64,000 nt of DNA from Panax quinquefolius (Eukaryota > Streptophyta > Magnoliopsida > Apiales > Araliaceae). Each line of letters opens with the position of its first letter. Positions within the stretch are counted from its first letter, which is position 1. The stretch is from positions 9,180,237 to 9,244,236 of the forward strand of contig CM035168.1 of NCBI GenBank assembly GCA_020205615.1, in the 5' to 3' direction. The notes beneath the pieces were generated by a model. The model was given only the letters and a program-made list of their open reading frames with translations. It searched no databases and was not told where the DNA came from. Below are positions 1 to 11,799 of this stretch, one piece after another. A program made the translations under genes and the position numbers.

Positions 1-15
1 TAATTCCATGTTTTT

Positions 16-1911
16 CTAGTTGTGAAGCACTTCATCTGTGATCATTCTTACAACTCGAAGTTGTTCATTTCCATGATTTATCCATCTTGCTGTTGGTTCA
101 GCTGGTGGTTCATCAAAGACTTCCACTACAATTCTTCTGCTAATTCTGGCTGGAGAGAGAACAAAATAATATTCTGGTTCCTCTGATTTCTGATGTGCAG
201 AATCAATATCTTTCTCTATCTCTTCCCTTGTTGAGCCTGAATCTTGCTGATTCCCTTCATCAGATTTATCAGTGAATTCTTCTTGTTTGTCTTCATTTTC
301 AGAGCCTTCTTCAGCAATATCTTTCTTGGAATCATCTTCTCCAATGATAGTCTCATCTTCAGCACTTTCTTCCTGTGACTCATATTTCTCATCACTTAAT
401 TCAATGACTTTAGTAGAGTTGTCAGTTTTCTTTTTGGAGGCAAATTGAGCAATCAATCTGTAGCTCTTCCTTCTCCTTGGAGGTTCAGCTATGGGAGAAT
501 CAGACTCTTTTTCTTCTTCAGACTCTGAGGCCTTTGAGTCATCAGGCAAGCTTCCTTGATGTTCATCATTAGCAGGGGCAGGTATTTCTTTTTCGATCTC
601 ATCATCTTTTGATCCATAATGAGAGCTTATTTGAACATTTGCATTTGGAGATTCAGATGGGTCATTTTGCAGCTTCTCTTCAACTTCAAAGTGAGTACTT
701 TGAGAATTGGCCATAGGACTTAAATATTCTTCTTCATCAGCAGAGTTTACATCTTCTTTCATGGATCCAGCTCCACCTTCAATGCTTGATCTGATCTCCG
801 GGGATTCAGTCTTGAGATCATCAGTTTCCTTTTCTTCTTTTGACTCTACGTCCTCTTCTTTGTTAGATGTGCTTCCTTGGGGAACTGGAACTGATTTCTT
901 CATCCCTTTTGCTTTCTTCTTGGGGGGTTCTTGGAGTAGTCTGTTACTCCTTCTTTTTGGGGTTTCAGCAGTTGATGCTGGTTTTTCTACTGCTCGTTGT
1001 TTCTTCTTGTTAGTGGAGACATGTCTTGACGAAGCCTCTGCATTCTTCACATTCTTAGGCTTCTTCTTCGCCGGTGTGGCAGCAACTAATGCAGAGTCAT
1101 CAGACTCAGAGCTTTCCACCTCCTTTGCTTTTCTCTTCTTTGTAGAGACTTTTCTGCTACTTCCAGTTTGTGTTAGCCTCCTATTTTCCTTTGGGTTTTT
1201 CTTCCAATTCACAAACAGTTGTGGAGACATTACTTTGTGCACATTCAGAGGTTCTCCCTCATTATCCTTGATCTTGCTTCTTATCTTCTTCTTCATCACT
1301 ATGCTTAGCAGTCTTCCATGAAATACTTTTGTAAGTGGTTTGTCTGTAGATTTCTTCAACTCAGCTTTTTTTATCCATTTGGAGATTTGATCGAACAGGA
1401 TAACTCCAAAGTTGATTTGCTTCTTCAGAACTATGGCAGACATAATCTTCAACTTTGGTGAGAAATGCGATTATGCGTGTGCAGTGTCTTTGCACAATAT
1501 ACATTTTCCCACTATCTCAGCAAGGAACTCGAATTCCTCAGGAAATTCCTTCTTCTTCATATCCTTCAGACTAGGGTTTCTTTGGTACCGCATTAGCCTC
1601 TTGCCTTCTTCAATGTCGACTTCATCCAGGTTTATCAGACCTTGATTGGGAAACCCTAGACATTGATTGATGTCTGATGCTCTTATCTTCAGACTAGATC
1701 CTTTCACCTTAGTAGTCAGAAGCCCAGAGTTCGTTGAAGCATTTGAGTAGAACTACTTCACTAGCTCTGTATAAATTGGAGTGTTGGCCTCCAGGCACTC
1801 AGAGAACCCAGCTTCCTTTACGAGTTCAAGTATGTCCTAGAACTTTGTCTCTGATTCTTCAAACTTTATAAAGTCGAGTTGAATACTCATTATAACTTTC
1901 CATTCTGCCAT
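16..1911 (-). pseudogene. Envelope-like / 'putative plant transposon protein' ORF, three in-frame stops
   Basis: An ATG at 1911 opens a single frame of 632 codons to a stop at 16. It is interrupted by two TAG codons (near 1829 and 1752) and one TAA (near 1472). No frameshift is needed. The N-terminal part holds a TELVK-stop-FYSN segment and the string IRASDINQCLGFPNQG. Both resemble the domain annotated in plant retroelements as envelope-like or 'putative plant transposon protein'. The C-terminal 400 residues are low-complexity, rich in Lys, Glu and Ser, with KKK-type basic clusters and long acidic stretches. The TAG before FYSN probably replaces the Glu usual there. Function is unknown. It sits in the 3' part of a minus-strand LTR element, where env-like ORFs of Sireviruses lie. 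Confidence 0.6.
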
Positions 1912-2809
1912 TTAAGGAGTTCAAGGTATATGGTATGTGGTTCGGAGAGATTTAGCTGAATGTGATTTGGGCTCTGGAAGTTTAATTGGTTTGGCATTGA
2001 AGAAGATTCTAGGGTTTGAAAATGGGAGGGAGAGAGGTTCAATAGGTTCTTATAACTGTTTGCAAATTTGAATTTGTCTTTATGGCAGTTCTTTCTGACT
2101 TTGCATACGCTTTGACGTGTCTACTGGTCATTGGTTGCACGATGTCCAGTAATGAGCTGTAACTCCCCATTAACTTTTCAGTTAGATGTCTCTTTTAGAA
2201 GAGTAGTCATTTGACTGACGTGCATTGACCATTGACCTTTCTGGTTCGTAGAGTATCATGATAAGGTAGTTATGGACTCTACGTTTTCCCTTGTTGACTC
2301 AACGATCAACACTTGAGAGATGTTGCAGTGAATGATTTTGGCAATTCTTCTCATTTTGAATCTTCATGATTTAGCCATTGATTTGCTTTATGAAGCCTTG
2401 GGCACTTCTCTTCAGCAAGACATCTTTCTTATCATCATTCGAACTTTTCTCCCATAATATGAATATTTGAGCAATTGACCTGTTCTTCCATGCTTCTTAT
2501 AAGTTAAGAGTAGCCTCGTGTAAGACTTCGATCGTCGAGTCTATTTTTATGATCGCTGAGGTTGCACTACGATCGGAGAGGTTACATCACAATCGTGGAG
2601 TTCTCTCAAACTCTACTCTGCGATCGTTGACTATCTTGATCCTTGAGATGAACTTGATTAAGCAATTCTTCTAGGTTAAGGTAGTTCAGGAAGGGCCAAC
2701 CTCTTAGAGTGAGCTAAGAGTCAGGTTTGTCCCTGAGGTGCTTTCCAGATGAATTGCTTTAGGAGTAATTTGCACTGATATCTCTTTTGACCTTTTCTGG
2801 TGAGGAGGT
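1912..2809. other. Untranslated interior of the copia-type element
   Basis: This stretch lies upstream of the env-like ORF on the minus strand. I see no supportable ORF. Two short motifs of the CTACGATC type (around 2525 and 2568) recur in the LTR of the same element at 10.4-11.5 kb. The segment ends at the target duplication GAGGT (2805-2809) of the solo LTR insertion. Confidence 0.5.
2805..2809. repeat. Target-site duplication GAGGT, left copy
   Basis: GAGGT directly precedes the TG end of the solo LTR. The matching copy is at 6885-6889. A five-base duplication is standard for LTR-retrotransposon integrase. Confidence 0.88.
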
Positions 2810-3779
2810 TGTGACGCCCCCAAAACAGGTATACATCACCCATCTTTGGTCGCCAGATACATGGTACATAAATCAAATACAAACTTATTTATATAACAGT
2901 CGTGTAAAATACGACAAAACATAGCTGAGAGTTTAAATAAGAATATTGTCATCTAGACAATATCCACACTTAATGGTGTCCTCATTTCAATTATTATCAC
3001 ATTATTCCGTAGAATAGTGAGGACTATTAAAGCCATTTATCCTGAACCATCACTCCATTCCCCGACTTGTCCCAGCTATATTCTCATTTCCTGAAGAGAA
3101 CAATGAAAGAAAAGGTGAGCTCAACTAGCCCGATGAAATATTATAACTAAGATAATGCGAAATAAATTATCCTTAGCCTTGACGATATAACAACAACCGA
3201 TATAATACAATAGACAACAATTTTTAGATCAACAATGCATAGTGAAATAAGCAATCCATTAGAAGAGTCAAGTATAAAATCTAATATCTTCTATGATTTA
3301 AAAATTTTTCATCAACTTTATCGGCGAGACTCATCTTAATAAATAAAATTGAATCATCCTCGCACTACGGCGAAGGATATTCATGTAATCATCGATAATC
3401 ATGATTATCTTAAATAATCTCTCGGTCATAATCATACCAACAACCGTCCATCAATGAACTACAGGAGCCAATGAGGACTTTTACCACATCATTACGTCAC
3501 ATTAAGCTCATGATTATCTTTGAATAATCCACAGTCATAATCATACCAAGTCCATCTATGCACGTAAGCCAAAGATGACTTTAATCACAATATAAGCATG
3601 AGGATGATAACAATAACATAATAATTCAATAAAACAAGTTCAAGGATAAATTTTAAAGATTTATAATTTAATTTATCCAGAAATCAATAACGTTCAAATT
3701 GTCACATGATACTGCTTTGTAGAGTAAAATTCAAGAATAATATTCATGTATCAAAAATAATTTGGACAAAAAAGAAATA

Positions 3780-3985
3780 TATTTTTCGAGTGAATAGTAC
3801 CCCGTGAATAGTATCCTGACACGAAAAGTATCCCGAATACCCGAGTGAATGATACTAGAGTGAATAGTAATTGGGTGAATAGTAACTCGTGAATAGTACT
3901 CTGGCACGAAAAGTATCCCGAATACTCGAGTGAATAATACTAGAGTGAATAGTAATCGGGTGAATAGTAACTCGTAAAAAAATAC
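3780..3985 (-). repeat. Array of GTGAATAGTA decamers in the gypsy LTR
   Basis: The motif GTGAATAGTA and close variants recur every 10-20 bases. The equivalent block is at 15240-15400 in the next copy and, in sense orientation as TACTATTCAC, at 25728-25930 and 33195-33370. In sense orientation it lies 3' of the TATA box, so it should be inside the transcribed leader. Confidence 0.85.
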
Positions 3986-4099
3986 CAAAGAAAATGATAT
4001 TCCATGATGAGTACAAAAGAAATGATATCTCAGACGAGTATAATAGAATATACGAAACTGCAAATGGATTTTCACCCACCATGCGGAATCGGCGTGAGC

Positions 4100-4560
4100 G
4101 GATCATTTCCACAATTTAATAAAAATGAATACAAAGGATCATTCACCATGCATGCGGTAATCCATGTAGACGAGTTATTCAGCGTAATAATAAAGAATGG
4201 AATAACATAAGAATTCACCATGCATGCGGTAGTCCGCGTGTGAGCGAGTTATTCCCAACCGAATAATAAAGAATGGAATCAATTAAATGCGTAATTACAT
4301 GCAGAGAGGATATTCAACGAATAATAAAGAATAAAACCGGTCATACGTAATCTGCGTAGGCGGGATATTCCAGCGAATAATAAAGAATGGAATAACAATA
4401 GAATTCACCGAGCATGCGATAGACCGCATGACGAGACAGTTATTCAACGGAATAATAAAGAATGGAATAACGAAGAATTTCACCATGTATGCGGTTGCTT
4501 AGCATGAGGCGAGTTATTCAACATAATAATAAAGAATGGAATAACAACCCTTACGAGTAT
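4100..4560. repeat. Tandem repeat, period about 56-76 bp
   Basis: A unit containing AATAATAAAGAATGGAATAAC followed by a CATGCGGTA/CCGCATG segment recurs. TAAAGAATGG (or a variant) starts at 4191, 4267, 4325, 4381, 4456 and 4530. A second block of the same units is at about 5985-6425. Confidence 0.8.
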
Positions 4561-4726
4561 TGAAAGAAAATAACTCTCGTCATGAATATGAAAGAATAAT
4601 ACCCCTTACCTTAGAAGAAACAGGATACTGGAATAGTGAGGTAGCAGACTTCTCTTCTTCTTTCTCTCTATAATAATTGCTCTAAAGATTTAGTGAATTG
4701 GTGAGAAATGAAGGAAGAATGAGCTT

Positions 4727-4736
4727 CTATTTATAG
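4727..4736 (-). promoter_or_regulatory. LTR TATA box
   Basis: On the minus strand this reads CTATAAATAG. The other LTRs of the family have CCTATAAATA at the corresponding place (15968-15977, 25449-25460, 32927-32938). It is the likely LTR promoter. Confidence 0.65.
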
Positions 4737-5895
4737 AAAAATATAGTTTCAATAATTGCACGTTTTGGGGCTCAAAATATTACAGTATAATACCTTCCTC
4801 TTTTTCTTTATTTTTAATTTAGTCCTGCAAGTATTATCAAACTTGCACCACCTCCCCTAATAGTAAATAAATTGAATCAATAGTTCAATCATGTGAATCA
4901 ATAGTTATAATCATGTGAAAATACGAATTACAGTATAGTACCTTCAACTATACCTCCATTTTTAACTTAGTCATGCAAGTATTATCAATCTTGCACCTCC
5001 TCCCCTAATAGTACAAGAATGTGAATCAATAGTACACACATGTGAAAAAATAGTTATAATCATGTGAATTAATAGCAATTAATTGTTCATTTATCCAATT
5101 AATTACCCGATTGGTCAATATAACCTCCAGACATCAATTATTATCGAAATAAATGTCAATTTTTGCTAACACTAATAATTCCAACACAATGGAACTATCC
5201 AATTCATCTTTAATCAATACGAACTTATTTATCATTAATATTATAATTCATAATATTTAACAACCAAGTCGTTCCCAGGAAAGAGGGGGCTTTCCGATAA
5301 GGATTTCTCCTTATTGGCGCGCAATTAGGTGACCAAACCTCTCCTTGACAGAACTTTTAGACATTGTCAATATTGAAACTAATAATATGAATAACTTTGC
5401 CGTCTCAATTATTGATTTAATAATATAACATATTATTCAGATGATACTATGACAATAATTGAATCAATAATATGAAAGATATGATGCAGCAATTACTGTA
5501 GCAATAATTGAGTATAATTGAGTGACTTCTTACGTAAACATCAATAATCAATACTGTGTGCTACTATGCAACCACGTGTATTACTGTACTTTTACTACTA
5601 GGGTAGTTCAATAGTTTTAACGGTAACACTTTTGCCGTTATTTTTATAAAAGATAATTACATCATTTTCTAACTACGACAATATTTCTGTTGTGGGGTCC
5701 ACCAATGATTGTGTCATCGTATGGATATTCCCAAAAAAAAAAAATTCCAGAGCCAATCGAATATTATATAACAACTTGCATACTTTGCAAATTTTATAAA
5801 TATTACCCACAACTATAACATTATATCAAATCCACACCATAATATTCAAAAAAATATTTAGAATTTAAATATTTATTCATAAAATTTAGGGTCTC

Positions 5896-6884
5896 CTGTC
5901 AAGTATAATAGAATATCTGGCTGAAATGGATTTTCACACATTTGTCTTGATAATACACGTAAACGGATCATTTCCATAATTTAATAAAGAATGAATACGA
6001 AGGATCATTCACCATGCATGCTGATAGTCCACCACAGACGAGTTATTCAAATAGAATAATAAAGAATGGAATAACAAAAGAATTCACCGGACATGTGATG
6101 ATGCCATCACGCATTACGGTTATTCTAACGAATAATAAAGAATAGGACCAGTCATGCGTCAGAATGCGCATGATAGGATATTCTAATAGAATAATAAAGA
6201 ATGGAACCCGAGTCATGCGTAAATCATATGACGGGATATTCTAACGAGAATAATAAAGAATGGAATAACAACGAAATTCACGAGGCGTGCGATAGGCCGC
6301 ATGCATGGGTTATTCAACGAGAATAATAAAGAATGGAACCAGTCAAATGCGTAATCCGCATGCACGGGATATTCAAATGAATACTAAAGAATGGAATAAC
6401 AACGAATTCACGGGCATGCGATCTTTGTGACAATAATCGAATCAATAATATGAGAGATATGATGCGTGCAATTCATGTGAGCAATAATTGAGTATAACTG
6501 AGTGACTTCTCACGTAAGCATCAATAATCAATACCATGTGCTACTATGCAATCACGAGTATTACTGTACTTTTACTACTGGGTAGTTCAACAGTTTTAAC
6601 GGTAACACTTTCGCCGTTATTTTTAATAAAAGATAATTATGTCGTTTTCTTACTACGATAATACTTCTGTTGTGGGGTCTACCAATGATTGTGTCATAGT
6701 AAGAATATTCTCTGTTAAAACGAATATTTTCCGACCAATCGAATATTATATAACCACTTGCTTACTATGCAAAAATTGTAAATATTACCCATAACTATAA
6801 CATTATATCAAATCCACACCATAATATTCAAAAAAAATATTTTGAGAAATTTAAATCTTTATTCATAAAATCTGGGGTCTCACA
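5896..6884. repeat. Partial LTR duplication inside the solo LTR
   Basis: At 5896 the sequence stops following the LTR end and resumes with text matching position 4036 onward, through the tandem block to about 6425. It then jumps to text matching 5451-5895. The LTR therefore carries a second, internally deleted copy of its own distal part, consistent with unequal recombination between related LTRs. Confidence 0.75.
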
Positions 6885-6889
6885 GAGGT
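6885..6889. repeat. Target-site duplication GAGGT, right copy
   Basis: GAGGT directly follows the CA end of the solo LTR and pairs with 2805-2809. Confidence 0.88.
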
Positions 6890-8840
6890 CCTCTATCAAC
6901 TTCAGACAATTGCATTTGCTGTGATCGTGATGTCTTCCTGCTTTTACACTACGATCAGATGTTTGATTGTAGGCACTTTACGATTTTGAGTTGGGTGGCT
7001 GATAGTTTATCAGTAGTACATTTTGAGACGTTCCTACTGACTATGGATCTTCATTTGGTTTATCACCCACAAAGTTTTGGGACTCTGTAGCTGGTACATT
7101 GCTTCATAGAATATTTCAGTGTTGTTGTTCCTTAACAGATCACTGCTCCCCCACGGTTGATGCTGTCTTTTCAGTGAGGTGTGATTTCTTTTTCTTCATG
7201 CACGTAAGGAAGCATCCTTGCATATCTCCTTCTGATTGAAGTCATTAAATCTTCTTATATCGTATAAATGAGTATCTTCAGGGTTGATCATTCTACGATC
7301 CTTTGACAGCACTACTAATGTAGTCTTCCTTGTCAGCTTGTGCTTGTGAAGTTCTGTTCTCGCAATAAGTTCCTCATGTTTGATGCTCGATGGTCCTCTG
7401 ATGTGGGCTTCCTTGAGGGCAAGTTTTGCATGCTTGAGCATCTAAGACCCTTTTTTATCTTTAGTTGAGTGGCTTTGACATGTAGGAGTTTTGTCAGAAT
7501 TATTTCTGAACAATCCTAAGCCTTCTGCTGGTTGAATCTTCTTGGCTGAAGTCTTTTGCCTTGACATTCTTTAGTGTGATCAGATAGACCAAATACATGT
7601 AGGTTATACATTTTTAATTTTTGTTACCCATGGTTAAATGGGTCCTTCTAGGTTAGTTTACTAAACCCCTGTTCCTTATATATTTGGATAATCATCATAT
7701 TGACCACTACCAGTCGTATTCATGAATATACTTCATTTAGAAAATATATTTTGAGATGCATGGTGGTGAGTGTGAGTGAAATCTGTCATTTTAATAAAAT
7801 ACTCTTTTCCTTGATGGTTTTATCTTTTGCTAAGTTATGTTCACAGGGTTTAAATGTTCATAGAATGAGAATCAAATCTACAATTTTATTAGTATCTGGT
7901 TGATTCATGGAGGTGATAAGTTTCTATGAATCTTCAAGATTCTCTTGTAGATCTGATCATACTCTGTGTGTCATTAAACACTTAGACCACATGATGTACA
8001 AGACATATTAACCTATTAGCAAAGATCACTTCACATTCAATCGACCTGTGATGCTCTTGAAACCATTTCAGGTCTCTTTCAAGTTGTTATCTTCAACCTA
8101 AAACTTGGATGGAGAGAAAGTTTATAGACATTAGTGTACTTTCTCTCTTCACCTTTTTAGATAGATTATGAATACTTGAAGGAAAACTATTATAGTTCAT
8201 AAGTAAGGGGCAAATATGATGTTCATACCTATATTAGTGAGGAACTGTACCTTTTTGCTATCAGTTTCTTAACTGTCATTTATCTTAGATATACTAAGTT
8301 TAGGCATTGATGTGCATATTTTCTCATTTGCTTCTGATAGCAGTTGCTCCGAGTTGATCTTGATCGATCGATCGTGGTCTTGAAGATCTGACTAAGATAG
8401 TTTCAAGCATTTTTAAGTTCTTTGACATCCTTGAGTTTACAAGGCTTACATCCAACTGCTGGTTGGCCAGATACATGTTTGAGAGGTTCTTCTTTCTTCT
8501 CTAAATAAAACATTTCTTAGCATGTATGGCCTTTTTCATCTCTTTAGGCTAGTAGATGTTTGACTCTTTTCTGTTGATGTCATTTGATCTTTCTAGCCTG
8601 GTCTTCAAAACAACAAGATTGACTGCGAGTAAGGATTGGTCTTGTTGATATGACAATCGAGAGTATAAACCAATCTGAGCAGCTTCAGATGTATATACAC
8701 ATTTACCTGTACACAATATTACCAACGCGTGAGCTCATCTGCATATAACAAGTGATTTACTACTAAACTAAGTTTAGAATAATGTTTGTGCCTAAGATCA
8801 GACTCAAAGCGATTAGCTTTTGAATATAGCATGAGAACCT
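6890..8840 (-). other. Leader region of the copia-type element, no gene seen
   Basis: This lies between the PBS and the solo LTR. The longest open stretch (7196-7441, minus, 81 codons) has no motif I recognise. One CTACGATC-type motif occurs near 6949. No gag or pol motif could be read on either strand. Confidence 0.45.
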
Positions 8841-8852
8841 GCTCTGATACCA
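8841..8852 (-). promoter_or_regulatory. Primer-binding site, initiator Met tRNA
   Basis: On the minus strand this reads TGGTATCAGAGC, the standard complement of the 3' end of plant initiator tRNA-Met. It lies two bases inside the LTR end at 8855, fixing the orientation and the 5' LTR of this element. Confidence 0.85.
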
Positions 8853-8854
8853 AT

Positions 8855-11743
8855 TGTTAGTTCCCAGTAGGCACAATATAGATCTAGAAGGGGGGGGTTG
8901 AATAGATCCTTGAATTTGAAATACTTTTTCTCTATTATTTTGTATTGCTCATTAAGTAAAAAATGACAAACATAAGAATCTTTTCAAGCACATCGGAATA
9001 AGTAAAAGATCCCCTTCATTGATATATTCATAATCAGACATACATTGTTCGTAGAGTTAGTTTAGTAATAAGCAGTTAAAACATACACAGCAGTTATAGA
9101 AGTTAATGTACATAATATAAATGACATAAAGTAAAAGACACAAGGGGTTTTAAGTGGTTCAGAGACTCAAGCTCCTAATCCACTCTTCTACTTTCAACTA
9201 GCAGGATTTCCACTAAGGAAGGGCAGCACCACAATCACTAAGATTCCTTCATGGACGTGACCTTGGGACTTCAGTTCACTAAGAACTCTTCAAGGCCAGC
9301 AGCCTTGGAACTTCTCTAGTTCCCTAGGAACTCTTCAAGCCCAGCAGGCTTGAAACTTCATTTAGTCCCTCCGGACAAGGACCCCTCAGGCCCTGGCTTC
9401 TTGTTGTTGTAGTTGTTGTAGTTGTTGTTGTTATTCGTGTTGAGCTGCTAAGATGTCATTAAGCTTAGAACATCCTTGTTCTTAGCAGCTTGGTGTGGTC
9501 CTCTTTGCTTTTTGCTTCATGTCTGGACCACATCTTCTTTGGTGCAGCTGATCTTTATTCTTTTCTACTCATCTTCGTCTGGTATCAGCTGTGCACCATC
9601 ACCATCTGAATTGGCTAAGTCTCTGTGCTTTTGGTAGACTTCGTCTGGCACTTATCAATCCCTGAACCCTTCTTGAATGTTTTGCAGACATGGTTCTGCA
9701 CTTGTTTAGTTTTAGCTTTTGGTTTATGGTGATTCATTGAGTGGCTCTTTTGATCTTCTTTGTACTCAGCCACTTTCCTGAATGCTATCTTCTTGGCCTT
9801 CTTGGCTCTCAGCTTGGCTGCAATCTTTAGTGGCATTCTCATCTTTGTTAAGTGAAGCTTTGATCTATTTGAGTTCTTCTTCAAAGCTGCTTCACTTCCA
9901 CCTTGGTAGTCTCACTGTCACTGAGACTTGTTTTGTTGATCTTTGGTGGAACTCGTAAAGTCAATAATAGCATTCACCAACTCAATGTTTTTTCAACATG
10001 ACAATCATCAGCGACTCTTTATCTTTGAAGCTCTGTTGATTTATACTGCTTCCCAATCTTCCCGTTGGAAAGTAGCCGTTAAAAGCTAATCAAATTACCT
10101 CGCAGATCTCGAGTTATTTGGTGCAGACTGTAGATGTGATATGACATCATTTTCTAACTTCCTGAAAATGCAGTCTACTGTTTCACCTACCCTGTCAGAT
10201 ATGTTACTTTTATATCTCGAGCAGGTCGACGACTTTATTTCACCCTTCTGATTCATCGATCAGAGGTTGTCTTTGCATCGATGCTCTCAATAAGCTTTTG
10301 TCTAAATGCCATTCTTCAGATTGAACCGTTGCCAATGCTTCAATCCTCAGTTGTTCGAACTCTACGATTCTGATGCACTTCTTCTTAGACCTGATCGTAG
10401 TGTCGTATTGACATGTAGAGCCAACACTACGATCTTGAAGAGTGTTCACTTGTTCTTTGGTGTAGAACACCTCTTCCTCCTTTTGTGCAGTGCTTCATCA
10501 CTTTTGTTTGCCTTGACTATTCTCAGATACTGATGGCTTGATTCCTTGCTCTAGCCCCTTCTGAATAACAAGACACTTCAAATTTGTGGCGTGTCCAGCT
10601 CGCTTTCTCCTTGTGATCTCCCGTTCACTTATCATTAATGGACTAACCCAATGCTTAATCACTTTATCCTTGTTCTTCAGAGGCTGACCAGTATCTCAGT
10701 GTGTACTACATCAGTTCCTTCTTCATTTAGCAAACACTACGATCTTGGTTACTTCCAAGATCGTTGTCATCTTTCTACTTGATAGCTACAGCATATGCTG
10801 ACTTTCCTTAGTCAGCTACTGAAGTCTTTTTATGATCCTCTTGTGGAAGACTCCATCTTGAATGGCTTCACAACTCAATCTGGATGCTGATTGAGTTGAT
10901 GCTTAGGTCTTCTATTAGCTTGCATGACATTCGTTGAGTGCTCTCTGGCTTCCTTTAAGTGAGATGTATCTTTGCAGTACCAACCAGAGGCTTCATTTCT
11001 TTTGATATTCTGGGAGTGCTCAATTGTTGAGAATCGTGTTTGCTCTACGATTCTTCCTTGGCTTTGTGAGCACATCTGTTGAGGTCTTAGCCCTGCATTC
11101 TACGATTCATCTTTGGCTGTGCAAACACTACGACTCCGAGATCAGATCTTGACACTACGATTTCTATCATTGTGCTTGTTGTCTTTATCTGATCTTGCTC
11201 GAATACGATCTCTACCTTTGATATGATCAGTAGACTCTACGACTCTGAGTGTAGTCTACGATCCTTGACTTAACTTCGGCAGATGGTCGGTCAGCTCATA
11301 GGCAGGCTGTCTTTACGATTCTGAACATGACTTCCTCAACAGACTACGGCTCCGAGGAAGCTTTACTCGACAAACTACGATCCTTTCTCGTCTCTCCTGG
11401 AAGTCTACGAACTCCAAGATCTACTATCTTGCAGACTACGATTCTGCCTCGATAGCTCTTAAGTTATCCTTGACTCTCTTGACAGACTACGATTTCTGGT
11501 GTAGTGCTCGACGATCAGACAAGCCTATCTATTACATCATAAGATCAACCTAACATGTTTGATCTTTCTATGTTTATAGTCCTTATATATCATTTCTTTT
11601 TAAGGACTTTACAAAGTTGTTCTGCTTATGTAGGATCAATCTAACATATTTGATCAATTCATTATAAGTCCTTGTACATATGTTTATATACTCTATCAGA
11701 GGACTTTACAGCTTTTCTTAATGCAAGCATACTTGCATATTCA

Positions 11744-11745
<2 letters not shown>
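8855..11745 (-). mobile_element. LTR of the Sirevirus-like element
   Basis: The inner boundary is TGTTAG (CTAACA on the minus strand), next to the PBS. The interior holds a run of eight or more G (near 8890), a block with about 50-bp repeats ending CTCTTCAAG (9270-9360), and many CTACGATC-type motifs (10361-11500). The outer end was not found. The LTR runs into a (TA)n tract at 11746, so it may be truncated. A lysine-rich open stretch at 9615-9884 (minus) is probably fortuitous. Confidence 0.55.
10361..11500 (-). repeat. Dispersed CTACGATC/CTACGATT motifs
   Basis: At least fifteen copies of CTACGAYY or one-mismatch variants occur within about 1.1 kb, spaced roughly 20-110 bases, mostly on the plus strand, often preceded by A or GT. 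They are too regular for chance in AT-rich DNA, but too diverged outside the core to align as a simple tandem repeat. Confidence 0.7.

Positions 11746-11776
<31 letters not shown>
11746..11776. repeat. (AT)n microsatellite
   Basis: About 15 AT units at the boundary between the copia-type LTR and the truncated gypsy element. Confidence 0.95.
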
Positions 11777-11778
<2 letters not shown>

Positions 11779-11799
11779 TAATCAAATCATATATAAATA

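Larger units (their letters stand above)
2810..6884 (-). mobile_element. Solo Ty3-gypsy LTR with 5-bp target duplication
   Basis: On the plus strand the LTR starts TGTGACGCC and ends GTCTCACA. Direct repeats GAGGT flank it at 2805-2809 and 6885-6889. Its ends and arrays match the LTRs at 14222-16954, 24102-26834 and 31596-34286, so it is the same family in minus orientation. There is no PBS or coding sequence beside it, which marks it as a solo LTR left by LTR-LTR recombination. At about 4.08 kb it is longer than the 2.7-kb relatives because of an internal partial duplication (5896-6884). Confidence 0.88.
1..11745 (-). mobile_element. Sirevirus-like Ty1-copia derivative, no pol seen
   Basis: The element reads right to left: LTR (8855-11745), initiator-Met primer site (8841-8852), about 2 kb of leader, then an envelope-like ORF (16-1911). 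The LTR begins TGTTAG on the plus strand. Read on the minus strand, it carries a C-rich tract followed by text close to the conserved 3' part of Sirevirus LTRs. No reverse transcriptase, integrase or protease could be read between the PBS and the ORF. The element is therefore either non-autonomous or deleted. It is split by the solo gypsy LTR at 2810-6884. Its 3' end lies outside the window. The Sirevirus placement is an inference from LTR style and the env-like ORF. Confidence 0.55.

Noticed and set aside
707..1321. 204-codon plus-strand ORF rich in Ser and Phe
   Set aside because: It is the antisense shadow of the Lys/Glu/Ser-rich tail of the env-like ORF. Composition follows directly from the opposite strand.
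7196..7441. 81-codon minus-strand ORF between the PBS and the solo LTR
   Set aside because: No motif and no gag similarity that I can see. Length is within chance.
9615..9884. 89-codon lysine-rich minus-strand ORF
   Set aside because: It lies inside an LTR, has no recognised motif, and its composition reflects local CTT-rich sequence.
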